In this document: positions 51,059 to 61,742 of the stretch, piece after piece
Layout: each line of letters opens with the position of its first letter
Numbering within the stretch: the first letter of the stretch is position 1
From: Enterobacter soli ATCC BAA-2102
GTDB taxonomy: Bacteria; Pseudomonadota; Gammaproteobacteria; Enterobacterales; Enterobacteriaceae
DNA: 64,000 nucleotides
Direction of reading: 5' to 3'
NCBI RefSeq assembly: GCF_001654845.1
Contig: NZ_LXES01000009.1
Span: 88,864-152,863 of the forward strand
Notes under the pieces: generated by a model
Databases searched by the model: none
What the model was told of the DNA's origin: nothing
Seen by the model: only the letters and a program-made list of their open reading frames with translations
Position numbers and translations under genes: made by a program

Positions 51059-53140
51059 ATGCTGGTTAGCCAATACAACCAAATCCTCGTAGTCACCTCC
51101 TTTGTTGTCGCCATCCTTGCTGCCTTTACCGCGTTGAATATGGCTGCACGTGTCGCCGGAAGCCAGGGAGTGGCGGCTCGTATCTGGCTAGCAGGCGGTG
51201 GCATCGCAATGGGTATCGGCGTGTGGGCGATGCATTTCATCGGGATGCTGGCCATGGACCTCTCCATGAGCATGAGTTACAACGCGGCGCTCACGGTGTT
51301 ATCAATGGTAATTGCCATCGGCTCATCGATGTTTGCGTTGTGGCTTGTCAGCTGCGAGCAACTGCGTTTACGCCGCCTGCTGCCCGGTGCGTTAGTGATG
51401 GGAAGCGGTATTGTCGCCATGCATTACACCGGCATGGCTGCGCTTGAGGTTATGCCTGGCATCGTCTGGGACAAAAGTTGGGTGGCCATTTCTGTCGTCA
51501 TTGCCCTCGCCGCCTCCCTCGCGGCTCTGTGGCTGACGTTCCGTTTACGCCACGAAGCCGCGCAGGTGGCGCTGATGCGCCTGGGCGCGGCTATCACCAT
51601 GGGGATAGCCATCGCCGGGATGCACTATGCCGGCATGAAAGCCGCACAGTTTCCGATGTCGACAATGGTGCATCACCACGGCATTAACGGCAGTTGGCTG
51701 GCGGTGCTGGTGAGCGTAGTCGCGCTCTCAATTCTGGGGATCACCCTGCTGGTATCGATGCTGGATGCCCGCCTTCAGGCACGCACATCGTTGCTGGCCT
51801 CTTCTCTGGCGGAAGCTAACCGCGAGCTGGCGCAACTGGCGCTGCACGATACGCTAACCCGCCTGCCCAATCGTATTCTTCTGGAAGACCGACTTGATCA
51901 GGCCATCAGTAAAGCTGACCGTGAAGGCTCCCATTTTGCGCTGATGTTTATGGATCTCGACGGCTTTAAAGCCATCAACGATGCCTACGGTCACGATGTG
52001 GGCGATAAGCTGCTGGTCGCCGTCACAAAGCGCCTGCTGTTGCCACTGAAAGGCCAGTACACACTTGCCCGTATCGGCGGGGATGAGTTTGTCCTGCTGG
52101 CGGAAACGGAAGGGCCAGACGATGTTGCCTCTCTGGCAAGCGCGCTGGTTCGTGCCATTGATAGCCCCTTCGCCCTGGAACCCTATGAGCTGGTCGTGAC
52201 CCTCAGCATCGGGATTGCGCTGTACCCACACGACGGTCATAACGATCGTGAGCTGATGTTTAACGCTGATGCGGCGATGTATCACACTAAACATATGGGA
52301 CGAAATGGCTATCACTTCTTCCAGCCATCAATGAACACCCTGGCGCAAACGCATCTCCAGCTGATGAATGACCTGTGGCTGGCTATCGGCCGCGATGAGT
52401 TACGTTTGCTTTATCAGCCTAAATTCCACGCTCCGGCAGGGCCAGTCCTCGGATTTGAAGCCCTGCTGCGCTGGCAACACCCGAAACAGGGCCTGCTGAC
52501 ACCGGACATGTTCCTGCCGCTGGCCGAAAAAACGGGGCTTATTATTCCTATCGGTAACTGGGTGATTAACGAAGCCTGCCGTCAGTTACGGGAATGGCAT
52601 CTTCAGGGGCATCTGAGCTGGTCGATGGCGGTGAACCTGTCAACGCTTCAGTTTGAGCAACCTTCACTGGTTAAAACCGTGCTCGACTGCCTGGAGCGCC
52701 ATAATGTGCCGCCTGAAATGCTGATTCTGGAAGTGACCGAGACCACGGCAATGAGTAACCCGGATGAAAGTGTGCGCGTATTGACCGAGTTAACCAATGC
52801 TGGTGTGAAAGCCTCCATAGACGACTTTGGCACAGGCTACTCAAGCCTGCTTTACCTCAAACGCTTACCGGCCTGTGAGCTGAAAATCGACCGCGCATTT
52901 GTAAAAGAGCTGAGTGGCGAAAGTGATGACGCGACGATTGTCTCGGCTATTGTGGCGCTGGCCAAAACGCTTAACCTGAAAGTGGTTGCCGAAGGTGTTG
53001 AAACACAGGCGCAGCAGGAATTTTTAACGGAACTGGGCTGCAACACGCTTCAGGGGTATCTGTTAGGTAAACCCGTTAGCGCACAAACTATTGAAGCCCT
53101 TTGCCAGGATGGAGAGTTACTCCCCACCAGCGAGTCATAA
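51059..53140 (+). CDS. MHYT-GGDEF-EAL c-di-GMP signalling protein
   Basis: A 693-residue inner-membrane protein. The N terminus has about seven helices with three MHYT-type motifs (AMHFIGM, AMHYTGM, GMHYAGM, near residues 60, 122 and 182), proposed to bind a metal and sense gas. A GGDEF domain follows with an intact RIGGDEF (about residue 337), then an EAL domain with an intact FEALLRW (about residue 465) and DDFGTGYSS. Both catalytic motifs are intact, so either or both activities are possible. It overlaps the convergent acrS by 6 bases. K-12 has no such gene here. Confidence 0.92.
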   Translation: MLVSQYNQILVVTSFVVAILAAFTALNMAARVAGSQGVAARIWLAGGGIAMGIGVWAMHFIGMLAMDLSMSMSYNAALTVLSMVIAIGSSMFALWLVSCEQLRLRRLLPGALVMGSGIVAMHYTGMAALEVMPGIVWDKSWVAISVVIALAASLAALWLTFRLRHEAAQVALMRLGAAITMGIAIAGMHYAGMKAAQFPMSTMVHHHGINGSWLAVLVSVVALSILGITLLVSMLDARLQARTSLLASSLAEANRELAQLALHDTLTRLPNRILLEDRLDQAISKADREGSHFALMFMDLDGFKAINDAYGHDVGDKLLVAVTKRLLLPLKGQYTLARIGGDEFVLLAETEGPDDVASLASALVRAIDSPFALEPYELVVTLSIGIALYPHDGHNDRELMFNADAAMYHTKHMGRNGYHFFQPSMNTLAQTHLQLMNDLWLAIGRDELRLLYQPKFHAPAGPVLGFEALLRWQHPKQGLLTPDMFLPLAEKTGLIIPIGNWVINEACRQLREWHLQGHLSWSMAVNLSTLQFEQPSLVKTVLDCLERHNVPPEMLILEVTETTAMSNPDESVRVLTELTNAGVKASIDDFGTGYSSLLYLKRLPACELKIDRAFVKELSGESDDATIVSAIVALAKTLNLKVVAEGVETQAQQEFLTELGCNTLQGYLLGKPVSAQTIEALCQDGELLPTSES

Positions 53141-53782
53141 GGCTACGTCATACATCACTGGTGGCACATGCGTGCGATGCAGTGTCGCCAGAATGTTATC
53201 GACCAGAGCCGGAGCCTGTTGATAAAGGTTAAAGCTCTCTCTGTTCATTAACCAGTTCTTAATAAGTCCACTAAAGAAACCGTGGAAAACGATCAGGGTG
53301 AGTTCAATATTCACGTTTGGTGAAATCGTATTTTTTAAAACACACAACTCCAGTGTCTTGCGCAAACACTCGTAATTTATGCCGATGCGCTTACGAATTT
53401 CATATTCTGAAATAACTTCGTCAGTAAATTCACATTTATGATAAAGAATTTGCAATAGCGCACACTGCCGGGGTTCGTGGGCGATATATTGCAATGCAGT
53501 AATAAATTGCTCACGAAGCATTAACAGCGGATCGTCATTCTCAGAGAGTAAAAGCCGCTCCCTGATGATATCCCGCAGTGGTAATTGCTGTTCCCAGATT
53601 GCATTAAATATTTCTGATTTACTGGAGAAATGCCAGTACACAGCGCCACGTGTCACCCGCGCGGCATCGGCAATGTCCGTCAGGGTCGTGTTCGCCACGC
53701 CGCGTGTCGCGAACTGCGCGATGGCCGCTTCGATCAGCCGTTGCCGTGTCTGTTGTGCCTCTTTTTTCGTTTTACGCGCCAT
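53135..53782 (-). CDS. acrS: TetR-family repressor AcrS (EnvR)
   Basis: A 215-residue repressor. The TetR helix-turn-helix covers about residues 10-56 (TLTDIADAARVTRGAVYWHF); the C-terminal ligand domain resembles AcrR. AcrS represses acrAB in E. coli and is divergent from acrEF, as here. Confidence 0.93.
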   Translation of the reverse strand: MARKTKKEAQQTRQRLIEAAIAQFATRGVANTTLTDIADAARVTRGAVYWHFSSKSEIFNAIWEQQLPLRDIIRERLLLSENDDPLLMLREQFITALQYIAHEPRQCALLQILYHKCEFTDEVISEYEIRKRIGINYECLRKTLELCVLKNTISPNVNIELTLIVFHGFFSGLIKNWLMNRESFNLYQQAPALVDNILATLHRTHVPPVMYDVAL

Positions 53783-54181
53783 AGACAGTATTCATTACTC
53801 GCAGGGTTGATATGCCATCCGCAGCCAATAAGCGGGTTCAGCAAAGCTGAAGTATTCACCAGAACCGAAATTAATTTTGCACAAAAAAAGTCACTTTATT
53901 TAATTCATATATTTGATAAATGCTTCAATAGCAACACATTCATTAAATACATTAATAATATGAATCAACCAAGGCAAAATTAAAAACTGCCAGATATGAT
54001 AACCCTGAATATAGGGCGTCAGATTCTGATTATGATGCTCACATATCTTCCTCAGCACTTATAAATTAAACAACATTAAATACCCTCATTATTATACGCA
54101 GCTACATTTTTTGTTTTTGTGCCCTCAGCCCTCTCACCGATTTACGGCAAACATCGGTTATGGGTATTTAAAGGAACAGTA
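53783..54181. promoter_or_regulatory. Divergent acrS-acrEF control region
   Basis: A 399-base gene-free, strongly AT-rich region (especially 53880-54120). acrEF is silenced by H-NS in related species, and the base composition suits that. I see no clear AcrR-type palindrome. The AAGGA at 54171-54175 is the acrE ribosome-binding site. Confidence 0.5.
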
Positions 54182-55321
54182 ATGACACTTCATTTCAGGC
54201 TCTTACCCTTATCCGGTTTAATTGTTGCTGCAGCCCTGCTCGCGGGCTGCGATGGGCAGGGTGACCAACAACAGCATCCGCAGTCGCCGCAGGTCAGCGT
54301 GTATACCGTAAAAAGCGCGCCACTGGCCGTGACCACTGAGCTTCCGGGCAGAACCGATGCCTTCCGCGTTGCAGAAGTGCGGCCTCAGGTGAGCGGTATC
54401 ATACTTCGCCGTAACTTTACCGAAGGAAGCGATGTCAAAGCCGGGGACTCCCTTTATCAGATAGATCCTGCAACCTATCAGGCGGCATACGACAACGCAA
54501 AAGGTGAGCTGGCTAAGGCTCAGGCGGCGGCGAATATTGCGCATCTGACGGTCAAACGTTATGTCCCACTGGTGGGCACCCAATATGTCAGTAAGCAGGA
54601 GTACGATCAGGCCGTAGCAACCGCTCAGCAGGCTGATGCCAGCGTTGTCGCAGCGCAGGCAGGGGTTGAGAGCGCCCGCATTAATCTCGCGTATACCAAA
54701 GTAACATCGCCCATTGAGGGCCGGATTGGTAAATCCAGCGTGACCGAAGGGGCGCTGGTCACCAATGGACAGGCCACGGCTCTGGCAACCGTCCAGCAGC
54801 TTGATCCCATTTATGTCGACGTGACCCAGCCCAGCAGTGATTTTATGCGTCTGAAACAGTCCAGCCTGCAAAAAGGAGATGGCAGCAGCACCGTCGAGTT
54901 ACTGATGGAAAATGGTCAGCCTTATCCCCTGAAAGGCACGCTGCAATTTTCCGATGTGACGGTGGATGAAAGCACCGGCTCGATTACGCTTCGCGCTATT
55001 TTCCCGAACCCTAACCACCTGTTATTGCCGGGCATGTTTGTGCGGGCGCGTATTGATGAAGGCGTACAGCCGGACGCCATTCTGGTGCCTCAGCAGGGGG
55101 TCACTCGCACCCCACGTGGCGATGCGACCGTACTGGTCGTGAATGACAAAAATCAGGTGGAATCGCGCACGGTTGTTGCACCACAAGCCATTGGCGATCG
55201 CTGGCTGATTACCGAAGGGTTAAAGAATGGTGACCGCGTGATCGTCAGCGGTTTACAGAAAGCCCGTCCAGGTACCACCGTGGTGGCTACACCCGATACC
55301 ACTGCTAATACAGCCAGTTAA
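54182..55321 (+). CDS. acrE: Multidrug efflux membrane-fusion lipoprotein AcrE
   Basis: Periplasmic adaptor of the AcrEF-TolC pump. It has 379 residues from the ATG at 54182; the GTG at 54119 has no suitable ribosome-binding site. The lipoprotein signal has the lipobox LAGC with Cys23. Lipoyl, alpha-hairpin, beta-barrel and membrane-proximal domains follow in the AcrA order. It is followed 11 bases later by acrF. Confidence 0.95.
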   Translation: MTLHFRLLPLSGLIVAAALLAGCDGQGDQQQHPQSPQVSVYTVKSAPLAVTTELPGRTDAFRVAEVRPQVSGIILRRNFTEGSDVKAGDSLYQIDPATYQAAYDNAKGELAKAQAAANIAHLTVKRYVPLVGTQYVSKQEYDQAVATAQQADASVVAAQAGVESARINLAYTKVTSPIEGRIGKSSVTEGALVTNGQATALATVQQLDPIYVDVTQPSSDFMRLKQSSLQKGDGSSTVELLMENGQPYPLKGTLQFSDVTVDESTGSITLRAIFPNPNHLLLPGMFVRARIDEGVQPDAILVPQQGVTRTPRGDATVLVVNDKNQVESRTVVAPQAIGDRWLITEGLKNGDRVIVSGLQKARPGTTVVATPDTTANTAS

Positions 55322-55332
55322 GGGAAGAGAAC

Positions 55333-58300
55333 ATGGCTAATTTCTTTATCCAGAGGCCTGTTTTCGCCTGGGTGCTCGCCATCATTCTGATGATTGCCGG
55401 TGGGCTTGCCATCTTAAAACTGCCCATTGCACAGTATCCTACCATTGCACCGCCCGCAGTAGCGGTCACGGCAACTTACCCTGGTGCGGACGCCCAGACG
55501 GTGCAGGACACCGTTACGCAGGTTATCGAACAGAACATGAACGGTATCGATAACCTGATGTATATGTCCTCCACCAGCGACTCTGCCGGTAGCGTAACGA
55601 TCACCCTGACCTTCCAGTCGGGTACAGACCCGGACATCGCCCAGGTACAGGTGCAAAATAAACTCCAGCTCGCCATGCCATTGTTGCCGCAAGAAGTGCA
55701 GCAGCAGGGTATTGGCGTAGAGAAATCCAGTAGCAGCTTCCTGTTGGTTGCGGGCTTTGTTTCGGACAATAAGAGCCTCACCCAGGATGACATCTCTGAC
55801 TATGTCGCATCGAACGTAAAAGATGCCATAAGTCGAACCTCCGGCGTTGGCGATGTTCAGCTGTTTGGCGCCCAGTATGCCATGCGTATCTGGCTCGACA
55901 GCAATGCCATGAACAAATACCAGCTCACACCGCTGGATGTGATCAACCAGCTGAAAACCCAGAACAACCAGATTGCCGCGGGCCAGTTGGGTGGAACACC
56001 GTCAGTACCGGGGCAGCAGTTAAACGCATCCATCATTGCGCAGACCCGGCTGAAAACGCCGGAAGAGTTTGGCCGCGTAACGCTGAAGGTGAACCAGGAT
56101 GGCTCAATGGTGCATCTGAAAGACGTTGCGCGTATTGAGCTGGGCGGCGAAAACTACAACATGGTGACCAAGATCAACGGTCAGGCTGCAACCGGGTTGG
56201 GGATTAAGCTTGCCACCGGCGCCAACGCCCTGGATACCGCCGCGGCGATCAAAACCAAGCTTGCGCAGTTGCAGCCTTTCTTCCCGCAAGGGCTGAAAGT
56301 GGTTTATCCGTACGACACCACTCCGTTCGTGAAAATTTCTATTCATGAAGTGGTGAAGACGCTGTTTGAGGCAATCATTCTCGTCTTCCTGGTCATGTAT
56401 CTGTTCCTGCAAAACCTGCGGGCAACCCTCATCCCTACCATCGCGGTTCCGGTGGTGTTGCTGGGAACATTCGCCATACTGGCCGCATTTGGCTTCTCTG
56501 TAAACACGCTAACGATGTTCGGCATGGTGCTGGCCATCGGCCTGCTGGTTGATGATGCCATCGTGGTGGTGGAGAACGTCGAACGTGTAATGGTCGAAGA
56601 CAAACTGCCGCCCAAAGAGGCCACGCAGAAGTCGATGGAACAAATTCAGGGCGCACTGGTCGGTATTGCCATGGTGCTCTCCGCGGTGTTCATCCCGATG
56701 GCCTTTTTTGGCGGGTCGACGGGGGCCATTTACCGACAGTTTTCACTCACCATTGTTTCAGCGATGGCGCTGTCCGTGCTGGTGGCGTTGATTTTAACGC
56801 CCGCACTCTGTGCCACGCTGCTCAAACCAGCCAGCGAGCACCATGAAAAACGAGGCGGGTTTTTCGGCTGGTTTAATGCCCTCTTTGATAAAAGCGTGGA
56901 GCACTACACCAACAGCGTCAGCGGTATTTTGCGCAAGACCGGGCGTTATCTGCTGGTTTATGTCCTTATCGTCGGCGGTATGGCGGTTCTGTTCCTGCGC
57001 CTGCCAACCTCCTTCCTGCCAGAAGAGGATCAGGGGGTGTTTATGACAATGGTTCAGCTGCCGGCCGGGGCAACGCAGACGCGTACCCAGCAGGTCCTTG
57101 ACCAGGTTCAGAACTATTATCTGAACAAGGAAAAAGCCAATGTGGAATCGGTGTTTACCGTTAATGGGTTTAGCTTCAGCGGTCAGGGGCAAAACTCAGG
57201 TTTGGTGTTCATAAGCCTGAAACCCTGGGAAGATCGCCCGGGGAGCGAAAACAACGTTGAGGCAATTGTTGGACGCGCCACTAAAGCGTTTAGCCAGATA
57301 AAAGATGGTCTGGTATTTCCGTTTAACTTGCCTGCCATTCTGGAGCTAGGCACGGCGACAGGCTTCGATTTTGAGCTGATTGACCAGGCCAACCTTGGAC
57401 ATACTCAGCTGACCCAGGCGCGTAATCAGCTACTCGGCATGGTGAAAGAGCATCCTGACCTGCTGGTACGCGTGCGTCCTAACGGGCTTGAAGATACGCC
57501 ACAGTTCAAACTGGATGTGGATCAGGAAAAAGCACAGGCGCTGGGTATAAGTCTCTCTGATGTTAACCAGACCATTTCGACCGCGCTTGGCGGGACCTAT
57601 GTGAATGACTTTATTGATCATGGCCGCGTGAAAAAGGTTTATGTCCAGGCGGATGCCCGTTTCCGAATGCTGCCGGGCGATATCAATAATCTTTACGTGC
57701 GCAGTGCAAACGGCGAGATGGTTCCTTTCTCATCGTTTAGCAGCTCTCACTGGGTTTACGGTTCACCGCGCCTGGAGCGATACAACGGGATGCCATCAAT
57801 GGAGATCCTCGGAGAATCCGCACCGGGTAAAAGTACCGGTGAGGCAATGGCAATGATGGAAAACCTGGCCGCAAAATTGCCTGCGGGTATCGGCTACGAC
57901 TGGACGGGGATGTCCTTCCAGGAACGTCTGTCGGGTAATCAGGCGCCTGCGCTGTATGCCATCTCTCTGATCGTGGTCTTCTTGTGCCTCGCCGCACTGT
58001 ATGAAAGCTGGTCGATACCGTTCTCGGTCATGCTGGTTGTGCCACTGGGGGTCATCGGCGCGCTTCTCGCAGCCTCCCTTCGCGGTCTGAACAATGACGT
58101 GTACTTCCAGGTCGGCTTGCTCACGACGATAGGGTTATCGGCCAAGAACGCCATTCTGATTGTTGAGTTTGCAAAAGACCTGATGGAGAAAGAAGGCAAA
58201 GGCATTGTTGAAGCAACGCTTGAAGCATCAAGAATGCGTCTTCGCCCTATTCTGATGACTTCACTGGCCTTCATTCTGGGTGTGATGCCTCTGGTGATTA

Positions 58301-58443
58301 GCAGCGGAGCCGGGAGCGGCGCTCAAAATGCCGTGGGGACAGGGGTAATGGGCGGCATGTTGTCAGCCACCCTTCTGGCCATCTTCTTCGTACCGGTGTT
58401 CTTTGTGGTTGTCCGACGACGTTTCACCCGTCATAAAGAGTAA
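55333..58443 (+). CDS. acrF: RND multidrug efflux transporter AcrF
   Basis: Inner-membrane proton/drug antiporter, trimeric, with 12 transmembrane helices and two large periplasmic loops. It has 1036 residues. The proton-relay Asp407-Asp408 pair is present ([13 protein letters not shown]). Close to AcrB but paired with acrE and acrS, which identifies it as AcrF. Often poorly expressed unless derepressed. Confidence 0.95.
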   Translation: MANFFIQRPVFAWVLAIILMIAGGLAILKLPIAQYPTIAPPAVAVTATYPGADAQTVQDTVTQVIEQNMNGIDNLMYMSSTSDSAGSVTITLTFQSGTDPDIAQVQVQNKLQLAMPLLPQEVQQQGIGVEKSSSSFLLVAGFVSDNKSLTQDDISDYVASNVKDAISRTSGVGDVQLFGAQYAMRIWLDSNAMNKYQLTPLDVINQLKTQNNQIAAGQLGGTPSVPGQQLNASIIAQTRLKTPEEFGRVTLKVNQDGSMVHLKDVARIELGGENYNMVTKINGQAATGLGIKLATGANALDTAAAIKTKLAQLQPFFPQGLKVVYPYDTTPFVKISIHEVVKTLFEAIILVFLVMYLFLQNLRATLIPTIAVPVVLLGTFAILAAFGFSVNTLTMFGMVLAIGLLVDDAIVVVENVERVMVEDKLPPKEATQKSMEQIQGALVGIAMVLSAVFIPMAFFGGSTGAIYRQFSLTIVSAMALSVLVALILTPALCATLLKPASEHHEKRGGFFGWFNALFDKSVEHYTNSVSGILRKTGRYLLVYVLIVGGMAVLFLRLPTSFLPEEDQGVFMTMVQLPAGATQTRTQQVLDQVQNYYLNKEKANVESVFTVNGFSFSGQGQNSGLVFISLKPWEDRPGSENNVEAIVGRATKAFSQIKDGLVFPFNLPAILELGTATGFDFELIDQANLGHTQLTQARNQLLGMVKEHPDLLVRVRPNGLEDTPQFKLDVDQEKAQALGISLSDVNQTISTALGGTYVNDFIDHGRVKKVYVQADARFRMLPGDINNLYVRSANGEMVPFSSFSSSHWVYGSPRLERYNGMPSMEILGESAPGKSTGEAMAMMENLAAKLPAGIGYDWTGMSFQERLSGNQAPALYAISLIVVFLCLAALYESWSIPFSVMLVVPLGVIGALLAASLRGLNNDVYFQVGLLTTIGLSAKNAILIVEFAKDLMEKEGKGIVEATLEASRMRLRPILMTSLAFILGVMPLVISSGAGSGAQNAVGTGVMGGMLSATLLAIFFVPVFFVVVRRRFTRHKE

Positions 58444-58451
58444 CGCTTAAC

Positions 58452-58476
58452 AAAAGGCACCCAAGGTGCCTTTTTT
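58452..58476 (+). terminator. Terminator of acrEF
   Basis: A 10-bp stem (aaaaggcacc / ggtgcctttt) with a 3-nt loop, ending in a T-run. Confidence 0.9.
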
Positions 58477-58746
58477 ATTTTTAACGGAAACAATGAATTG
58501 GCCGGGGAAACATCACAACGCTTAAAATGCGCTATTTGCATTAAGTAAAAATAAAACAGCCAGTGGCTTCACACTTTCTCCATTAATTCATCCGGGTAAG
58601 TCTCTTTTCTCCATGATTTTTACAAACCACATAATTTGAGATTATTCCCCATGCAACCTGGGCTTATCACAATGGTAAAATAACCTCGATTCGTTAATTG
58701 CCCTCCTGGCTTTCTGGCGAATTAAAAAGAATGCAGAGGTAACATC
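58477..58746. other. Intergenic region before yhdV
   Basis: About 270 AT-rich bases after the acrF terminator. It should carry the yhdV promoter; I see nothing else. A gaggt ribosome-binding site lies at 58736-58740. Confidence 0.4.
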
Positions 58747-58968
58747 ATGAAAAGGTTCATTTCCGTTGCACTACTCGCTGCGCTGCTTGCTGGTTGCGCG
58801 CACGACTCTCCATGTGTACCGGTATACGACGATCAGGGGCGACTGGTTCATACCAATACCTGTATGAAAGGCACCACCCAGGATAACTGGGAAACAGCCG
58901 GTGCAATTGCTGGCGGTGCTGCCGCAGTAGCAGGTCTGACGCTAGGTATCGTTGCTTTGACGAAGTAA
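58747..58968 (+). CDS. yhdV: Small lipoprotein YhdV
   Basis: A 73-residue protein with a lipobox LAGC (Cys17), two further Cys in the mature part, and a Gly/Ala-rich hydrophobic C-terminal segment (GAIAGGAAAVAGLTLGIVAL). Orthologue of E. coli YhdV, located between acrF and the amino-acid transporter as expected. Function unknown. Confidence 0.9.
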   Translation: MKRFISVALLAALLAGCAHDSPCVPVYDDQGRLVHTNTCMKGTTQDNWETAGAIAGGAAAVAGLTLGIVALTK

Positions 58969-58995
58969 TCGCTAAGGCATAAATGTACACTTGTG

Positions 58996-59020
58996 AAAGC
59001 GCGGCTCCGGTCGCGCTTTT
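58996..59020 (+). terminator. Terminator after yhdV
   Basis: An 8-bp stem (aaagcgcg / cgcgcttt) with an 8-nt loop and a short T-run. Confidence 0.75.
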
Positions 59021-59239
59021 GCTTTGAAATAGTGCAGTTTTTTCAGAGAAGTAAAATATTAGCCCTGGTTTCTTCCATCAGCTTATTTTAATTCAGACGT
59101 TAATCACATCTTTTTTGCCCATCGATTCAAATTTCATATTCCACAGTGATGATTTTCACAAATTAATTACATTAAATATCCTGCCAATATTCACGCCAGA
59201 AACTATCTATTGTTAAATCCGACATGTAATCAAACTTTT

Positions 59240-59284
59240 GCTCTAATTTGTGGCGCAGGTTGTAATTTCGCACCATTTCGGGGC
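59240..59284 (+). promoter_or_regulatory. Two phased NtrC-like enhancer sites
   Basis: Two matches to the GC-N11-GC pattern of NtrC sites: 59240-59254 (gctctaatttgtggc) and 59270-59284 (gcaccatttcggggc). Their centres are 30 bp apart, about three helical turns. They lie about 105 and 135 bp upstream of the transcription start predicted from the sigma-54 promoter. This is the arrangement known at glnAp2. Confidence 0.55.
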
Positions 59285-59357
59285 GCTCGATTTATTTAAC
59301 CCTGTCTACACTCAGCATTATGCGTTCCGTAGTCCTTTATTTTCGCGAGCGCAAACC

Positions 59358-59373
59358 TGGCATTACGTTTGCT
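59358..59373 (+). promoter_or_regulatory. Sigma-54 promoter of the amino-acid transporter operon
   Basis: tggcattacgtttgct matches the sigma-54 consensus TGGCAC-N5-TTGC(A/T) with one change. The GG and GC are separated by 10 bp, as required. It lies 85 bases before the aapJ ATG. In E. coli this operon (yhdWXYZ) is a member of the NtrC regulon. Confidence 0.75.
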
Positions 59374-59458
59374 TTATAAACGTTGGCCAAAGCCACAGAC
59401 AGGTCAAAGCGTTTTAAAACGCCTCTATAACGATAAATTTCGCCACACAGGATGCATT

Positions 59459-60484
59459 ATGAAAAAGACGATGATAGCCAGCCTGGCCGCCGCGGGCGTG
59501 TTGTTTGCTGTAGCCAACCAGGCCCATGCGGGCACAACGCTTGATGCCGTAAAAAAGAAAGGTTTTGTACAGTGCGGTATCAGTGACGGGTTACCTGGCT
59601 TCTCTTATGCCGATGCCAACGGCAAATTTACCGGTATTGACGTTGATGTCTGCCGTGGTGTCGCCGCAGCCGTTTTCGGTGATGACAGCAAAGTAAAATA
59701 TACCCCGCTGACGGCGAAAGAACGCTTCACTGCCCTGCAATCTGGCGAAGTTGATATGCTCTCGCGTAATACCACCTGGACCTCTTCCCGTGATGCCGGC
59801 ATGGGGATGTCATTCACTGGCGTAACCTATTACGACGGTATCGGCTTCCTTACCCATAATAAAGCGGGCCTGAAAAGCGCCAAAGAGCTGGATGGGGCAA
59901 CCGTATGTATTCAGGCCGGTACCGATACCGAACTGAACGTCGCAGATTACTTTAAAGCGAACAAGATGAAATATACACCAGTGACGTTCGACCGCTCTGA
60001 CGAATCAGCGAAAGCGCTGGAGTCGGGTCGTTGCGATACGCTGGCTTCTGACCAGTCGCAGCTGTACGCCCTGCGTATCAAGCTGAGCAATCCTGCTGAG
60101 TGGATCGTATTACCTGAAGTGATCTCCAAAGAGCCTCTGGGACCGGTTGTTCGCCGTGGCGATGAAGACTGGTTCTCCATTGTGCGCTGGACGCTGTTTG
60201 CCATGCTGAACGCCGAAGAGATGGGTATCAACTCGAAGAACGTCGATGAGAAAGCAGCGAACCCAACTAACCCGGATATGGCGCACCTGTTAGGGAAAGA
60301 AGGCGATTTCGGTAAAGACCTGAAGCTCGACAACAAATGGGCTTACAACATTGTTAAGCAGGTTGGTAACTACTCTGAGATCTTCGAGCGCAACGTAGGA
60401 TCGGAAAGTCCGCTGAAGATCAAACGCGGCCAGAACAATCTCTGGAACAACGGCGGTATTCAGTACGCTCCGCCAGTTCGTTAA
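59459..60484 (+). CDS. aapJ: General L-amino-acid ABC transporter, periplasmic binding protein (AapJ/YhdW)
   Basis: Solute-binding protein family 3. It has 341 residues from the ATG at 59459 (agga ribosome-binding site) with a signal peptide ending in ANQAHA (24 residues). VQCGISDGLPGFSYAD and DVCRGVAAAVFGD mark the ligand domain. It is intact here, whereas yhdW is a pseudogene in K-12 as I recall. First gene of the four-gene operon. Confidence 0.95.
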   Translation: MKKTMIASLAAAGVLFAVANQAHAGTTLDAVKKKGFVQCGISDGLPGFSYADANGKFTGIDVDVCRGVAAAVFGDDSKVKYTPLTAKERFTALQSGEVDMLSRNTTWTSSRDAGMGMSFTGVTYYDGIGFLTHNKAGLKSAKELDGATVCIQAGTDTELNVADYFKANKMKYTPVTFDRSDESAKALESGRCDTLASDQSQLYALRIKLSNPAEWIVLPEVISKEPLGPVVRRGDEDWFSIVRWTLFAMLNAEEMGINSKNVDEKAANPTNPDMAHLLGKEGDFGKDLKLDNKWAYNIVKQVGNYSEIFERNVGSESPLKIKRGQNNLWNNGGIQYAPPVR

Positions 60485-60551
60485 GCATTTGCTGTAACGG
60501 GCACCGCGCTTGCGGTGCCCACTCCAGAGTCATGGTTACCGAGGTTTCTTT

Positions 60552-61733
60552 ATGTCCCATCGCCGCTTAGCCGTAAAAGGATCGTTATCCTTTTCTCACC
60601 CCGCGGTTCGCGCCTGGCTGTTCCAGATTATCGCCATCGTCGTGGTTGTGGTTATCGCCGTTTACTTAATCCATAACACCGTTACCAACCTGAATAACCG
60701 CGGTATCACCTCCGGCTTTGCATTTCTGGATCGCAGCGCGGGTTTCGGCATTGTTCAGCACCTTATTGATTATCAGGAAGGAGACACCTACGGACGCGTG
60801 TTCGTGGTCGGCCTGCTGAATACGCTGCTGGTTTCGGCGCTCTGTATTGTTTTCGCTTCCGTACTGGGGTTCTTTATCGGCCTGGCGCGGCTTTCTGAAA
60901 ACTGGCTGCTGCGAAAACTGTCGACGATTTATATCGAGACGTTCCGTAATATCCCGCCACTGCTGCAAATTTTCTTCTGGTATTTTGCCGTTCTGCGTAA
61001 CCTCCCAGGACCTCGCCAGGCAGTGGACGCCTTCGACCTGCTTTTTCTGAGCAATCGTGGGCTGTACATTCCCTCGCCTCTGGCGGGTGAAGGGCTGTAT
61101 GCATTTATTGCTGCTATTGCTATCGCCATTGCCCTGTCTGTAGGGCTGTTCCGCTATAACCGCAAACACCAGATTAAAACCGGTCAGCTGCGCAAAACCT
61201 GGCCTGGTGCCGCACTCCTTATCGTAGGTTTGCCACTGCTGGCACACTGGTTCGTTGGCGCTGCGCTGCACTGGGATATTCCGCATTTGCGCGGTTTTAA
61301 CTTCCAGGGAGGGATGGTCTTAATCCCTGAGCTGGCGGCACTGACGCTGGCGCTATCTATTTATACGTCGGCATTTATCGCGGAGATCATCCGTTCGGGG
61401 ATCCAGGCCGTGCCTTACGGTCAGCACGAGGCTGCACGCTCCCTCGGCCTGCCGAACACAGTGACGCTGCGTCAGGTCATTATTCCGCAAGCGTTGCGGG
61501 TCATCATTCCACCGCTGACCAGCCAGTATCTCAATATTGTCAAAAACTCGTCGCTGGCTGCCGCTATTGGCTATCCCGATATGGTGTCGCTGTTTGCAGG
61601 AACCGTGCTCAACCAGACCGGGCAAGCGATTGAAACTATTGCCATCACAATGTCCGTCTATCTGATTATCAGCCTGGTAATTTCGTTGCTGATGAACCTT
61701 TATAACCGTCGCATCGCACTGGTTGAGCGTTAA
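60552..61733 (+). CDS. aapQ: General L-amino-acid ABC transporter permease AapQ (YhdX)
   Basis: Inner-membrane permease of 393 residues from the ATG at 60552 (gagg 7 bases upstream). About eight hydrophobic segments. The HisM-type permease region includes FRNIPPLLQIFFWY and the EAA loop EAARSLGLPNTVTLRQVIIPQ. Confidence 0.94.
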   Translation: MSHRRLAVKGSLSFSHPAVRAWLFQIIAIVVVVVIAVYLIHNTVTNLNNRGITSGFAFLDRSAGFGIVQHLIDYQEGDTYGRVFVVGLLNTLLVSALCIVFASVLGFFIGLARLSENWLLRKLSTIYIETFRNIPPLLQIFFWYFAVLRNLPGPRQAVDAFDLLFLSNRGLYIPSPLAGEGLYAFIAAIAIAIALSVGLFRYNRKHQIKTGQLRKTWPGAALLIVGLPLLAHWFVGAALHWDIPHLRGFNFQGGMVLIPELAALTLALSIYTSAFIAEIIRSGIQAVPYGQHEAARSLGLPNTVTLRQVIIPQALRVIIPPLTSQYLNIVKNSSLAAAIGYPDMVSLFAGTVLNQTGQAIETIAITMSVYLIISLVISLLMNLYNRRIALVER

Positions 61734-61742
61734 GGAGCCATG

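Larger units (their letters stand above)
58969..59458 (+). promoter_or_regulatory. Upstream region of aapJQMP
   Basis: A 490-base gene-free stretch. It holds the yhdV terminator at its left end, AT-rich DNA (59040-59240), two NtrC-like sites and the sigma-54 promoter. Nothing else is recognised. Confidence 0.6.
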
